A DNA stretch of 64,000 nucleotides, taken from contig BQIV01000014.1 of the NCBI GenBank assembly GCA_021604005.1, positions 1 through 64,000 on the forward strand. Reading direction: 5' to 3'. The DNA comes from Nitrospirales bacterium. GTDB taxonomy: Bacteria > Nitrospirota > Nitrospiria > Nitrospirales > UBA8639. Numbering within the stretch: the first letter of the stretch is position 1; each line of letters begins with the position of its first letter. Below are positions 36,024 to 44,578 of this stretch, one piece after another. Below the pieces are notes generated by a model. That model was not told the origin of the DNA. It saw nothing but the letters and a program-made list of their open reading frames with translations, and made no database searches. Both the position numbers and the translations under genes were made by a program.

Positions 36024-37868
36024 TCAAAGTGTTGGCGCCAACGTAAAACTGTCGACACCGATCCAGGAATCCAGGTTGATATCCGCTCCCTCAAAAAACA
36101 ATGTGGCTGTCGCATCGGTCGATCCCGCGCCAGTCGATGTCACGTCAAGAATTAACACATCGTTAATTTGAGTGGAAATACTCCCCCCATTTCCGACCGC
36201 ATTATCACTCCTGTCAAGGGTAACCAGAAATTGACCTGCTCGTAATGCCGTCCCACCAACTACAACATCACGCTCAATAAGATCGAGGCCCACCACTGCG
36301 GCGCTACCACCTGTCGTTCCTCCCATATCGATGTCGCTGCCGTCAATGAGGAGCGTGGTCCCGGTTGTCAACAGTCCATCATCCTCTGGAACATAGTGAT
36401 AGATTTTATTCTTATGCGAGTTCCACCCACGGCTATACAAAAACGTTCCGGCCTGTAATGTTTGCCCCCCAACTACCGTCTCCTGTTCAACGAGCGAAAT
36501 ACCGGTAATCGCAATAAAGGGGCCCGCCAGGTTGTCATAGAGCATGGTAAAGGTGCCTGAGCGATAGTCCCCTGGCGTATCAGGCCGAAAGATAAAGACA
36601 TCATCCTCCACGACAAGTATGGAATTGGTGCTGGTCAGCACCGTATACCATGCGACGGCCAGCAACAGATCCCCTTCAAACAGATCAATGGTCGTCGGGA
36701 CTAGAAGGCCGGGTTGGGTGACGGTCATATTACGCCCTACATAGTGCATGGCCGCAATGTTGGTGGAAGGGGTAAAATTACCCATATCAATCAACGACGA
36801 CACGGTCCCGCCTGTCGTCCCCGGCTCGAAGGTCAAATTGGGATTCCCTAGCTGGAGCAATTCCGCATTACTCCATGACGTGAGGCATGGCGTTCCGTTG
36901 GCCACTGCGGCATTGGCGGTTGAAAACCACAACGACCGGCACGATGGATTGGCACCGGGCGTCACCCGCCATCGCGATCCGGTTGCGTGACAGGGGTTAT
37001 AGCGATAGCCTGTATCGCGAGCGAGCGTAAATTGGACCTCCGGCATCGTATACGGCGACTCTTCATCCAGTCCGATAGTGGTTCCCGTCAAATGATACCG
37101 GGCGTGCGTCAGGTTCGGCTGAAGATGACAATCCCAATTTGTCACGTCCCCGTCAATTTGATAGGCCCCTCTGGTCCCCGCCGCAGATAACGTGACAAGC
37201 CGATAGGCATCGCTGACTTGGCCGCGATGAATCGTCAGGTCGGGAGCCGTGGCGTCATCGCTATTCCACCAGGCATCAAATTCCGCCGCGTTCGTAATGA
37301 CCGGAGCGGCATCGGCATTGAGATCGGAGATGAGCAGGAACTGCGCATCATCGAGCTGATTCACGTCCAACCCCGTGGCGTTGGGGATTCCACTGATATC
37401 GGGATGGACGAAAAAATAACGGGAGAACCCGTTTTTGTTTTGTGTGAGTTGCACCGTGTTGGTCGGAAGATAGTCGGGGCTCAACGAGACCAAGCTTGGC
37501 GGCCAGGCGCGGTTTTCGCGAAGATACACCTTTATGGCATGCGCGATGCCATCGAGCGTTTCGTCTTCTGCATCCCTGGCCGCCGCATCAAGATGATTGA
37601 GCACGCTGGGGGTGATGACCGCCCCAAGGATGGCGATAATGGCGATGACGCCGATGAGTTCGAGAAGAGTGAAGCCGTTGCTCGTCGCTCGTCGTTCGTT
37701 GCTCGTTGCTCGGCGCTCGGCGTTCGTTGCTCGTTGCTCGGCGCTCGGCGTTCGTCGCTCGTTGCTCGCGTGAAAAGTCTTTCGATTTTTTTTAATGAGA
37801 TACGATTCATGAGATATGGGATACGAGCTATAGTTTTTTAATGAGGTTTTGTAGCATTCTTGACTCAT
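36024..37868 (-). CDS. Class B prepilin-like protein with repeat-encoded leader
   Basis: The open frame is 614 residues; mature sequence begins at GFTLLELIGVIAIIAILGAVI with Glu5. It aligns with the proteins at 30100 and 38456 (WPPSLVSLSPDYLP, FSRYFFVHPDISG, AQFLLIS, FDAWWNSDDATAPD, YHLTGT). It carries the same beta modules (GDLLLA with DVFIFRP). No ATG, GTG or TTG lies close to the cleavage site. The frame is read through a heptamer repeat giving ERRATSN units, from ATG 37868 within the end of the four-helix-bundle gene. An ATG at 37810 (MNRISLKK) is out of frame. The true start is therefore uncertain. Confidence 0.72.
   Translation of the reverse strand: MSQECYKTSLKNYSSYPISHESYLIKKNRKTFHASNERRTPSAEQRATNAERRATSNERRATSNGFTLLELIGVIAIIAILGAVITPSVLNHLDAAARDAEDETLDGIAHAIKVYLRENRAWPPSLVSLSPDYLPTNTVQLTQNKNGFSRYFFVHPDISGIPNATGLDVNQLDDAQFLLISDLNADAAPVITNAAEFDAWWNSDDATAPDLTIHRGQVSDAYRLVTLSAAGTRGAYQIDGDVTNWDCHLQPNLTHARYHLTGTTIGLDEESPYTMPEVQFTLARDTGYRYNPCHATGSRWRVTPGANPSCRSLWFSTANAAVANGTPCLTSWSNAELLQLGNPNLTFEPGTTGGTVSSLIDMGNFTPSTNIAAMHYVGRNMTVTQPGLLVPTTIDLFEGDLLLAVAWYTVLTSTNSILVVEDDVFIFRPDTPGDYRSGTFTMLYDNLAGPFIAITGISLVEQETVVGGQTLQAGTFLYSRGWNSHKNKIYHYVPEDDGLLTTGTTLLIDGSDIDMGGTTGGSAAVVGLDLIERDVVVGGTALRAGQFLVTLDRSDNAVGNGGSISTQINDVLILDVTSTGAGSTDATATLFFEGADINLDSWIGVDSFTLAPTL
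37675..37770. repeat. Heptamer array within the prepilin leader region
   Basis: About thirteen tandem 7-bp units such as TCGTCGC, TCGTTGC and TCGGCGT. Three units equal 21 bp, so the encoded peptide repeats every 7 residues (ERRATSN). A change of one unit would shift the frame of everything upstream relative to the prepilin. Confidence 0.9.
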
Positions 37869-38280
37869 GATCTAGTTTTTCCAGGACAAGCCGTCCTTTT
37901 TCTCTCGGCAAATATCCTAAATCGCAAGTAACCTCTAGTTGCGTCTCCAGCTCGGCACAAGACCCCAAAGCGATATAGTGAAACTGTCGGTACTCCTTGT
38001 TATGCCTCCGATTAAAGCCCTCGGCCACATTTGAGGGGATTGATACTGCAGCACGACGCATTTGCGCCGATAACCCATAGAGTTCTACCTTGGGAAACGA
38101 TTTCGTTATCTTGTAAACATCTAAGACAATCTCTTTGCCCTATAGCCGTCCCCATACACCTCTGATATCTGCAGCGGGTAATCGCGCTGTGTCAGTGAAA
38201 ATAGCTCGGCTAGAATTCGTTTTGATTTCGCTATAGTTCCATACTTCTAAGTCTCTAAAGCTTTTGATTTTTGCAGTCAT
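37828..38280 (-). pseudogene. Four-helix-bundle protein gene broken by a 97-bp insertion
   Basis: The start MTAKIKSFRDLEVW (ATG 38280) and the remainder GKEIVLDVYKITKSFP to VSIPSNVAEGFNRRHNKEYRQF to the end match the intact paralogue at 39339-39698. Between them a CTATAGC-ended element adds foreign codons and a TAG stop. A downstream ATG (38061) leaves only 77 residues, so the protein is probably lost. The intact family (TIGR02436-like, sometimes found within 23S rRNA intervening sequences) has no settled function. Its 3' end overlaps the open frame of the next prepilin. Confidence 0.85.
38140..38236. mobile_element. 97-bp CTATAG-ended miniature element inserted in a gene
   Basis: It begins CTATAGCCGTCCCC and ends GATTTCGCTATAG. 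It is absent from the otherwise co-linear paralogue at 39339-39698, so it is a true insertion. The terminal bases suggest a TA target. Inner words (AATCGCGCTGTGTC, ATTCGTTTTGATTTCGCTATAG) recur at 53316-53400 and 58427-58512. Confidence 0.7.
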
Positions 38281-38284
38281 ATCA

Positions 38285-38455
38285 ATTTCGTTGCTCGTTG
38301 TTCGTCGCTCGTTTCTTGCGTGAAAAGTCTTGCGGCTTTTCTTTTACGAGAGACGAGATACGAACGACGAAATACGTTTGTTTCTTCCACGAGAGACGAG
38401 CAACGTCTTTTTCCTCCACGAGATACGAAATACGAGCGACGAGCAACGTTTTTTC
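38285..38455. repeat. Heptamer-family repeat array
   Basis: TCGTTGCTCGTTGTTCGTCGCTCG, GAGAGACGAGATACGAACGACG and GAGATACGAAATACGAGCGACG words between the broken four-helix-bundle gene and the 3' end of the third class B prepilin. Confidence 0.85.
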
Positions 38456-39379
38456 TCACGTTGTGCATGTCGAACCCAGCGCATTCCACTGCGAGCCTAT
38501 CGGACAATCGGGGTCGAATTGATAGCCCGCATCGGAGGTGAGCGTGAAGTCCAGCTCCGAATTCCCCGCGGAGAAGGTATCGGCTTCGTCCAGTTCGATC
38601 GACGTGCCCGGTAAATGATAGTTTCCTCGTGATGTGAGACGGCCTCCTCCCGAACTCGTGACCGTCCCATTAATCCGGTAGCTGCCTCCATCGCCTACGG
38701 CACTCAGACTCACCAGATGAAAGAGCTTGGCAACATGGCCGCGATGGATCTTCAGGTCAGGAGTGGTGGTGGTATCCGTATTCCACCAAGTATCAAACTC
38801 CGCTCCGTTGGTAATCGTCGGGCTGGCATCTGCCCTCACGTCTGAGATCAGGAGAAATCGAGCGTCCGGCAGATCGCTTCCTGCGATGCCCGTCGCATTG
38901 TTGAACCCTGCCATATCAGGATAGATGAAAAAGTATCGCGGGAAACCTCGTTCGTTTTGTCCGATTTGCGCGGAACTGATCGGAACATACGCCGGACTCA
39001 GAGCCGTCAGGTTTGGCGGCCAGGATCGGTTTTCCCGCAAGTACACCTCGATCCCTTGCGCGATATCTTGCAAATACATCGCTTCTTCATCTTGCGCGGC
39101 AATATCTAAATGCTTGACCACCTGCGGCGCTAGCAAACCACCGAGAATGGCCAGCACGGCCAATACCCCGAGCATTTCGATGAGAGTGAAACCACTATGC
39201 GTGAAACGTGAAGCGTGAAGCGTGAAGCGAGGAAGAAACGACGTGAAACGTGAAGCGTGAAGCGTGAAACGTTGCTCATGTGAAAAGTCTTCCGACTTTT
39301 CTTTAACGAAATACGCTTCACGAGATACGTAATACGCTCTAGAGTTTTCTGATGAGATTTCGGAGCATTCGAGTTTCAT
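38456..39379 (-). CDS. Class B prepilin-like protein, short form, with repeat-encoded leader
   Basis: The open frame is 307 residues; the mature part (about 240) begins GFTLIEMLGVLAVLAILGGLL with Glu5 and shows the class B N-domain (WPPNLTALSPAYVP, FPRYFFIYPDMAGFNN, ARFLLIS, EFDTWWNTDTTTTPD, YHLPGT). It ends at DCPIGSQWNALGSTCTT, before the beta modules of its larger paralogues, so it is a natural or secondary truncation. The leader is read through a CGCTTCACG-type array giving RFTLHAS heptapeptides. As at 37810, an upstream ATG (39321, MKRISLKKS) is out of frame. Start uncertain. Confidence 0.75.
   Translation of the reverse strand: MKLECSEISSENSRAYYVSREAYFVKEKSEDFSHEQRFTLHASRFTSFLPRFTLHASRFTHSGFTLIEMLGVLAVLAILGGLLAPQVVKHLDIAAQDEEAMYLQDIAQGIEVYLRENRSWPPNLTALSPAYVPISSAQIGQNERGFPRYFFIYPDMAGFNNATGIAGSDLPDARFLLISDVRADASPTITNGAEFDTWWNTDTTTTPDLKIHRGHVAKLFHLVSLSAVGDGGSYRINGTVTSSGGGRLTSRGNYHLPGTSIELDEADTFSAGNSELDFTLTSDAGYQFDPDCPIGSQWNALGSTCTT
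39195..39335. repeat. CGTGAAGCGTGAAGCG-type repeat in a prepilin leader
   Basis: Tandem GTGAAAC and GTGAAGC heptamers (for example 39199-39225 and 39240-39272) encode RFTLHAS repeats in the open frame preceding the prepilin cleavage site, then change to ACGCTTCACGAGATACG words. Confidence 0.85.
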
Positions 39380-39698
39380 GATCCAATTTTTCTAAGAGAT
39401 GCTCACTTTGTTCGGGTGAGAAATACTTCAATTCACAACTCACGTCTATTTGAGTTTCTAGTTCTGCACACGATCCCAAGGCGATATAAAGAAATTGTCG
39501 ATACTCTTTGTTGTGTCTCCGATTAAATCCTTCAGCGATATTGGATGGTATGGAAACAGTCGCACGGCGCATTTGCGCTGCCAAGCCATAGAGTTCTTCT
39601 CTGGGAAATGCTTTTGTCATTTTATACATATCTAAAACGATTTCCTTCCCAAGTGCCCATATCTCTAAGTCTCGAAAATTCTTAATCTTATGTTCCAT
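39339..39698 (-). CDS. Four-helix-bundle protein (TIGR02436-like)
   Basis: About 119 residues from MEHKIKNFRDLEIW. Diagnostic segments are FRDLEIWALGKEIVLDMYKMT, LYGLAAQMRRATVSIPSNIAEGFNRRHNKEYRQFLYIALGSCAELETQ and the C-terminal LEKLDHETRMLRNLIRKL. The family forms a small helical bundle, often in homopentamers; its role is not known. It is the intact paralogue of the broken gene at 37828-38280. Both precede and overlap a class B prepilin frame, so the pair was duplicated as a unit. Confidence 0.87.
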   Translation of the reverse strand: MEHKIKNFRDLEIWALGKEIVLDMYKMTKAFPREELYGLAAQMRRATVSIPSNIAEGFNRRHNKEYRQFLYIALGSCAELETQIDVSCELKYFSPEQSEHLLEKLDHETRMLRNLIRKL

Positions 39699-39744
39699 AT
39701 TTACGAACGTATCTCTTGGCATAACTCATTAAAAAAGAAACTAA

Positions 39745-39806
39745 CCCGTTCCCACACGTTTCACGCTTCACGTTTTTTTCTTCCCCGCTTCACGCTTCAC
39801 GCTTTC
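39745..39806. repeat. CGTTTCACGCTTCACG repeat array
   Basis: Words of the CGCTTCACG class (ACGTTTCACGCTTCACG and GCTTCACGCTTCACGC) lie between gspF and the four-helix-bundle gene. Confidence 0.8.
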
Positions 39807-39807
39807 C

Positions 39808-41013
39808 CTACCGCATTCCCCCCATCAGGCTCATCATGGGGAGGAAGATGGAGACGGCAACAAGACCTACCGTCCCTATGAGCCCGACGGTAATCATCGG
39901 CTCCATAATGCCAAAGACTTTTTTCACCCGCCTGGGAATTTCTTCGTTGTAATAATGCGCGACGTGCATGAGCGTCTGATCCAGCCGGCCGGCCGCTTCA
40001 CCGACCGACACCATTTGAATCAAGATGGGCGGAAATACCGAATGTTGCCGAAGCGCATTACTAATGGTCGCGCCTTCGGAGACGTCCTGTTCGACCTTTT
40101 TGAGCGCACGTGTGATCACGAGGTTTCCCACAAGCCGCTGACATAAACTCAAGCCTTGCAAGACCGGAATGCCAGCCTTATAGAGCACACCAAAATTATG
40201 CGTGAACCGTGAGAGGGCCAGCATGCTCTTAAGCGGTCCGAAAATCGGGGCTTTGAGCATCCACGCATCCCACAGATACGCAAAGCCCGGAATGCGGGAT
40301 TTGATCAGCCACAGGATTGCCGGGAGTCCCACAAGCACGACCCCCATGATCCACCACGCACCTTCCATGAACTTACTAAACGCCAGCACCGCGACGGTGA
40401 CAAAGGGAAGAGGAACATTCAGGCTCTCAAGAATGGGAGTAAAGCGTGGAATCACAAAGGTAAACATAATGATAAACAGACCGAGCACGGCAGAGAGAAT
40501 CGTCGCGGGGTAGATTACAGCCTGCCGAATTTCGCCTTTCATACGTTCAACCCACTCAAGATACCGCTGGAGTTCTTGAAAGGTTTCAGGCAAGGTGCCG
40601 CTTTCTTCTCCTGCTTGAACCAGATTCACGACAAGTTGCGGAAAGACTTTCGGATACTGGAGCATGGCGGCATGAAGCGGTACTCCAGTTTCAACCGTCC
40701 GCCACACCCTGCCGAGGATTTGACCAAATTCCGGATGCGACGCTTCCTGTGCCAAACTCATGAGTGATGACAGGATTGGCACGCCCGCCTGCGAAAGACT
40801 CGACATATGTGTCACAAACTCGAGAATAACCTGTGGCTTAACCTTGGCGTTCCCTTTCGAGCCGGTCACGAGCGCACGTGTTTCTTGGGCTTCCAGCAGC
40901 AGTTTTCCGGCCTCTTTGAACCGGATGCGCAACTCCTCGACGCTATCCGCGCTGATCACGCCCTTCTCAGTCTTTCCGTTCTCTGCAACGGCCCGGTACT
41001 TATAATTAGCCAT
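39808..41013 (-). CDS. gspF: Type II secretion/type IV pilus inner membrane platform protein GspF
   Basis: 401 residues. Two T2SSF domains with the usual repeats: FVTHMSSLSQAGVPILSSL, LVQAGEESGTLPETFQ, then FTHNFGVLYKAGIPVLQGL and MVSVGEAAGRLDQTL. Three TM helices are visible (about 170-195, 220-240 and 370-395). It forms the rotating inner membrane core that the GspE ATPase drives. The start overlaps the end of gspE by 8 bp. It belongs to the MSHA-like pilus machine encoded here. Confidence 0.94.
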   Translation of the reverse strand: MANYKYRAVAENGKTEKGVISADSVEELRIRFKEAGKLLLEAQETRALVTGSKGNAKVKPQVILEFVTHMSSLSQAGVPILSSLMSLAQEASHPEFGQILGRVWRTVETGVPLHAAMLQYPKVFPQLVVNLVQAGEESGTLPETFQELQRYLEWVERMKGEIRQAVIYPATILSAVLGLFIIMFTFVIPRFTPILESLNVPLPFVTVAVLAFSKFMEGAWWIMGVVLVGLPAILWLIKSRIPGFAYLWDAWMLKAPIFGPLKSMLALSRFTHNFGVLYKAGIPVLQGLSLCQRLVGNLVITRALKKVEQDVSEGATISNALRQHSVFPPILIQMVSVGEAAGRLDQTLMHVAHYYNEEIPRRVKKVFGIMEPMITVGLIGTVGLVAVSIFLPMMSLMGGMR

Positions 41014-42697
41014 CGACCACCCGCAACACTTCCTCGACTGTCGTGATGCCTTGAAAGGCTTTGGCCAGACCGTCTTCCTTCATTGTCTGCATACCGTCCC
41101 GATTGGCAATCGCTCGAATCGCGGGCAGATCGGGGCCCTGGACGATCGGGAGATGAATATGCTCATTCATCAGCAGCACTTCAAAAATTCCTTGGCGCCC
41201 ACGAAACCCCGTCATTCCACATGCCCGGCATCCTTTGCCGATCCATAGGCGGGGTTCCTGGTCCACGGGCGGTGGAATCTTTAAGGCTTTCAACACCACA
41301 TCCACATCCGTCCGCTCTTCTTTACAGCCCTGACAGATCAACCGAACGAGGCGCTGCGCCACGACACCGGAGAGTGCCGAGGCTAGAAGATACGGTTCGA
41401 CCCCCATATCGATCAGCCGGGGAATCGCGCCAACGGCATCGTTCGTATGGAGGGTTGAAAAGACAAGATGTCCGGTCATGGCTGCTCGCATGGCCAAATC
41501 CGCCGTTTCCAAATCTCGAATTTCTCCAACCATGATGACGTCGGGATCCTGCCGCAATAAGGCACGCAGCCCTGCGGCAAACGTCATCCCAATACCGGGG
41601 TTGACTTGCGTTTGCCGCACCATCGGCATTTGATATTCCACCGGATCTTCTAAGGTAAAGACCCCCTTCTCTTGTGCATTGACCCCTCGTAAACTGGTAT
41701 AGAGCGTGGTCGTCTTACCACTTCCGGTCGGTCCCGTCACAAGCAGAATGCCGTATGGACGTTGAACGACGGTCTGGACTCTTTGTTGATTGTGTTCCGT
41801 GAATCCAAGCGCGCTAAACTCTAAATGGACCGCGGATTTGTCCAAAATACGCATGACGAGACTTTCGCCGAAGTTGGTCGGCAGGGTGGAGACACGAAGA
41901 TCGACACGTTTTGTTCCCGATGTAAACGGAATGCGTCCATCCTGCGGTAGCCGCTTCTCCGTCACGTTCAGCGTCGCCATTAACTTGAGACGAGCAATGA
42001 TAGAGGCTTGAAGGGCCTTCGGGATGAGGATTTCCCGACCCAACAGCCCATCCACCCGAATGCGGATTCGCAAGTATTGCTCATCGGGCTCGACATGAAT
42101 ATCCGTCGATCGAATTTGAATGGCAAACGTGATGATTTGATTGCACAATCGAATCATCGGGGCTTCCGTCCCGGACTGTTCCCCCAACACGCCAATGCCT
42201 TGCTTCGCCAATTGATCGACCAAATTGGTGATGGTTTCACTTTGGGCGTAATACCGCTCGATGGCATCGGCTATGGTTTGCGGGGGAGCCGTCACCACTT
42301 CGACGTTCAACCCGGTCACACGTTCAACCGTATCCACCGCCATCACATTATAGGTATCGGCCAGCGCAATCTTGAGTAGGTTCCCATCCCGCCCTAACGG
42401 CAGCAGTTGAAATTGCGAGGACAGTTCGTGCGGCACAAGTTCAAGCACGTCTGGCGGGATAAAGTAGTCTGAAAGATCGAGGACGGAGGCCTGTGATTCC
42501 GTGGCCAAATAGGTGGTCAGAATTTCTTCGGTGATGAACCCGAGATTGACGAGTGTTTCCCCGAGGAATTTTCCTAGACGTTGTGATTCCTTAAGCGCAA
42601 GATTGAGCTGATCATCGACAAGCAGGCCATCGGCAACCAGACGGTCGCCAAGGCGCTTGGGTTTGACCGGCGCTTGCTCACTGAGAGAAGTGCTCAT
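41006..42697 (-). CDS. gspE: Assembly ATPase GspE/PilB
   Basis: 563 residues. An N-terminal GspE_N-type domain (10-150) precedes the motor with Walker A GPTGSGKT (322-329), Asp box VFTLEDPVEYQ, Walker B DPDVIMVGEIRD and His box GHLVFSTLHTND. A CX2C pair (CQGC) and a second (CRAC) form the zinc site typical of GspE/PilB. It powers pilus or pseudopilus extension. No PilT-type retraction ATPase is encoded in the window. Confidence 0.95.
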   Translation of the reverse strand: MSTSLSEQAPVKPKRLGDRLVADGLLVDDQLNLALKESQRLGKFLGETLVNLGFITEEILTTYLATESQASVLDLSDYFIPPDVLELVPHELSSQFQLLPLGRDGNLLKIALADTYNVMAVDTVERVTGLNVEVVTAPPQTIADAIERYYAQSETITNLVDQLAKQGIGVLGEQSGTEAPMIRLCNQIITFAIQIRSTDIHVEPDEQYLRIRIRVDGLLGREILIPKALQASIIARLKLMATLNVTEKRLPQDGRIPFTSGTKRVDLRVSTLPTNFGESLVMRILDKSAVHLEFSALGFTEHNQQRVQTVVQRPYGILLVTGPTGSGKTTTLYTSLRGVNAQEKGVFTLEDPVEYQMPMVRQTQVNPGIGMTFAAGLRALLRQDPDVIMVGEIRDLETADLAMRAAMTGHLVFSTLHTNDAVGAIPRLIDMGVEPYLLASALSGVVAQRLVRLICQGCKEERTDVDVVLKALKIPPPVDQEPRLWIGKGCRACGMTGFRGRQGIFEVLLMNEHIHLPIVQGPDLPAIRAIANRDGMQTMKEDGLAKAFQGITTVEEVLRVVDG

Positions 42698-42842
42698 ACG
42701 CTATTCACCTAGTAGACGCAGAAACAATGAGTAGGAGAAGGCAAACGGGTCGAACTGAACAGTTCGTCCGCGAGTCATGGGGGCTATTCTTTACGCCGTT
42801 GCGCACCTCCTTTTCCTATTTCACGACCATGAGGCACGAGAC

Positions 42843-43505
42843 TTACCCGTGATTCAAGTAAATCATAAGAGCTCCGGTACCGGTATCATATTTCACCCGT
42901 CCTCTCAGCGCACGATCTGCTCCCGTTCCCATACCGGGATCGATGATGGCATCGATATCATCAAAGTTTGCGGGGCTGATTCCGGTAAACTGCACATACA
43001 CCACATTTGAATTCGTTGGGATATCGCTATTCCCGTCATTATTCAGGTCCCACCCTATATTCGTGGAATCCGTGGTTGTGCCGTAGGCTACGGGGGTGGT
43101 AGCAGGCATGAACACCCCCGTTCCCAACCCCGGTGGCACGGTCGAAACAAATTTAGCCAAGTACGGTCCTCGAAAATTGGCCCATGCGTTAGCGCCGGTA
43201 TTTAACGCATCCGCGGCGTCCAATGTAAGTCTCGCCCCAAGTGATGTCGCCGTCGCGCTATCTCCGGTGGCTTCTACCGTCGGCGTGCCACCCACGTCTA
43301 ACGGCAACAAGGACCCGATATCTGAATAATAATCCACAACCGCCGTTTCGTAAGTCCTGACAGCGGCCACCAATGCGTTCGCCCGTGATTCAGCCATGAT
43401 CTCAAACACTTTTGGCAGCAACAGTGCTACCAAAATCGCAATGACGGCCAAGACACCGATCATTTCGATCAAGGTAAATCCTTGTTCTTTTTGTATGTTC
43501 TTCAT
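42843..43505 (-). CDS. Type IV prepilin-like protein, class A, copy 4
   Basis: 220 residues from ATG 43505, which has a strong AGGAGGAGAG site; the longer open frame to 43583 is not needed. A short leader MKNIQKEQG precedes FTLIEMIGVLAVIAILVALL with Glu5. The rest follows the class A pattern (ESRANALVAAVRTYETAVVDYYSDIGSLLPLDVGG, FRGPYLAKF, NFDDIDAIIDPGMG, RGRVKYDTGTGALMIYLNHG). It is the best-expressed-looking pilin start in the locus and the first pilin upstream of gspE, so it is a candidate major pilin. Confidence 0.9.
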   Translation of the reverse strand: MKNIQKEQGFTLIEMIGVLAVIAILVALLLPKVFEIMAESRANALVAAVRTYETAVVDYYSDIGSLLPLDVGGTPTVEATGDSATATSLGARLTLDAADALNTGANAWANFRGPYLAKFVSTVPPGLGTGVFMPATTPVAYGTTTDSTNIGWDLNNDGNSDIPTNSNVVYVQFTGISPANFDDIDAIIDPGMGTGADRALRGRVKYDTGTGALMIYLNHG

Positions 43506-43659
43506 AAATCTCTCTCCTCCTGCAACTTCATTGATGACCGTATGATTGATTGGTTGGGTTTCGTGCATATACAGACATTTCATTCTCGTTTTCCGTTTTC
43601 ATGGTCTTTCTTCGGAGATTCGGTCGCCAGTCTTTAGGAGGCATTGCTTATAAGGCAAA

Positions 43660-43745
43660 AAAACGTATTTCGTCGCTCGTCGTTCGTATCTCGTTAAGCA
43701 GCCTTGGCTTTCGAACGACGATTCACGAGCGACGAGAGACGAATC
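43660..43745. repeat. Heptamer-family repeat array
   Basis: CGTATTTCGTCGCTCGTCGTTCGTATCTCG and ACGACGATTCACGAGCGACGAGAGACG words between class A copies 4 and 5. Confidence 0.85.
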
Positions 43746-44434
43746 TATTGATGCGCCAGGTATATCCGAAGACTCATGTCGCCTGGTTCGTATTTCGCCC
43801 GGCCCCTGACTTGCTTTTCTTGCACGGTTTTTCCAATATCCGGCTCAATGACCGTATCGATACGGAGAAATTGCTCAGGCGTAATCTTCGTAACACGGAA
43901 TATGACGGTATGGGCCTGCGTCGGCACATCGCTTCGTGCATCATCGCCTTTGAGATCCCACGCACGATTGCTCCCCGTGACGGCGGACCCTAACGGCAGG
44001 GCTTGTTGGGTTGGGAGGAACATGTTTCCGCCGAGTTCCGGCGGGTACTGTGTGTCGAATTTCTCAAGATACGGCCCTTGAAATTTCGTCCAACGATTGA
44101 ACGATCCGACACGCGCATCACTCGCAACAAGTGTGAGTTGAGCCGGAAGCGAATTCGGATTGGCACTGTTTCCTATCCGTTCGATACGGGGTACTCCTTG
44201 AGAATCTAAAGGAAGGACGGTCCCGACATCGGCATAATAGCGACTGATCGCTTGCCGGTAGACTTTGGCAGCGGACACAAGCGATTCGGCTTTGGAGTCT
44301 GCAATCAAATCATAGACATGGGGCAACGTGATCGCGGCTAAGACCGCACCGATCGAAACGACTCCAACTGTTTCCAATAGGCTCAAACCACATTGGGCAT
44401 GGATCCACGCAGTCCTTTTGGATTTCCACATCAT
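43745..44434 (-). CDS. Type IV prepilin-like protein, class A, divergent copy 5
   Basis: 229 residues. The leader MMWKSKRTAWIHAQCG precedes LSLLETVGVVSIGAVLAAI; position 1 is Leu, but Glu5 is kept. Class A features persist: DSKAESLVSAAKVYRQAISRYYADVGTVLPLDSQG, FQGPYLEKF, FLRIDTVIEPDIG, RGRAKYEPGDMSLRIYLAHQ. It is the most divergent of the five, so it may be a minor pilin. Confidence 0.85.
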   Translation of the reverse strand: MMWKSKRTAWIHAQCGLSLLETVGVVSIGAVLAAITLPHVYDLIADSKAESLVSAAKVYRQAISRYYADVGTVLPLDSQGVPRIERIGNSANPNSLPAQLTLVASDARVGSFNRWTKFQGPYLEKFDTQYPPELGGNMFLPTQQALPLGSAVTGSNRAWDLKGDDARSDVPTQAHTVIFRVTKITPEQFLRIDTVIEPDIGKTVQEKQVRGRAKYEPGDMSLRIYLAHQ

Positions 44435-44578
44435 CTGACTTTCAAAACCGCATTCATGGGTGCACTGTCTTTCGGGTTATTGTTGATGAGTCTGTGCCCA
44501 CAAGCTAATGACTTAGGCGAAAGTCACAGGTTAGGCACTCAACCGCAAGTAGAGAGGACAACATTGGCATTTCTGCAA

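Noticed and set aside
37532-37810. 92-residue frame MNRISLKKIERLF on the minus strand
   Set aside because: As a separate gene it runs across the conserved prepilin in another frame; I keep only its start codon as evidence for possible frame switching.
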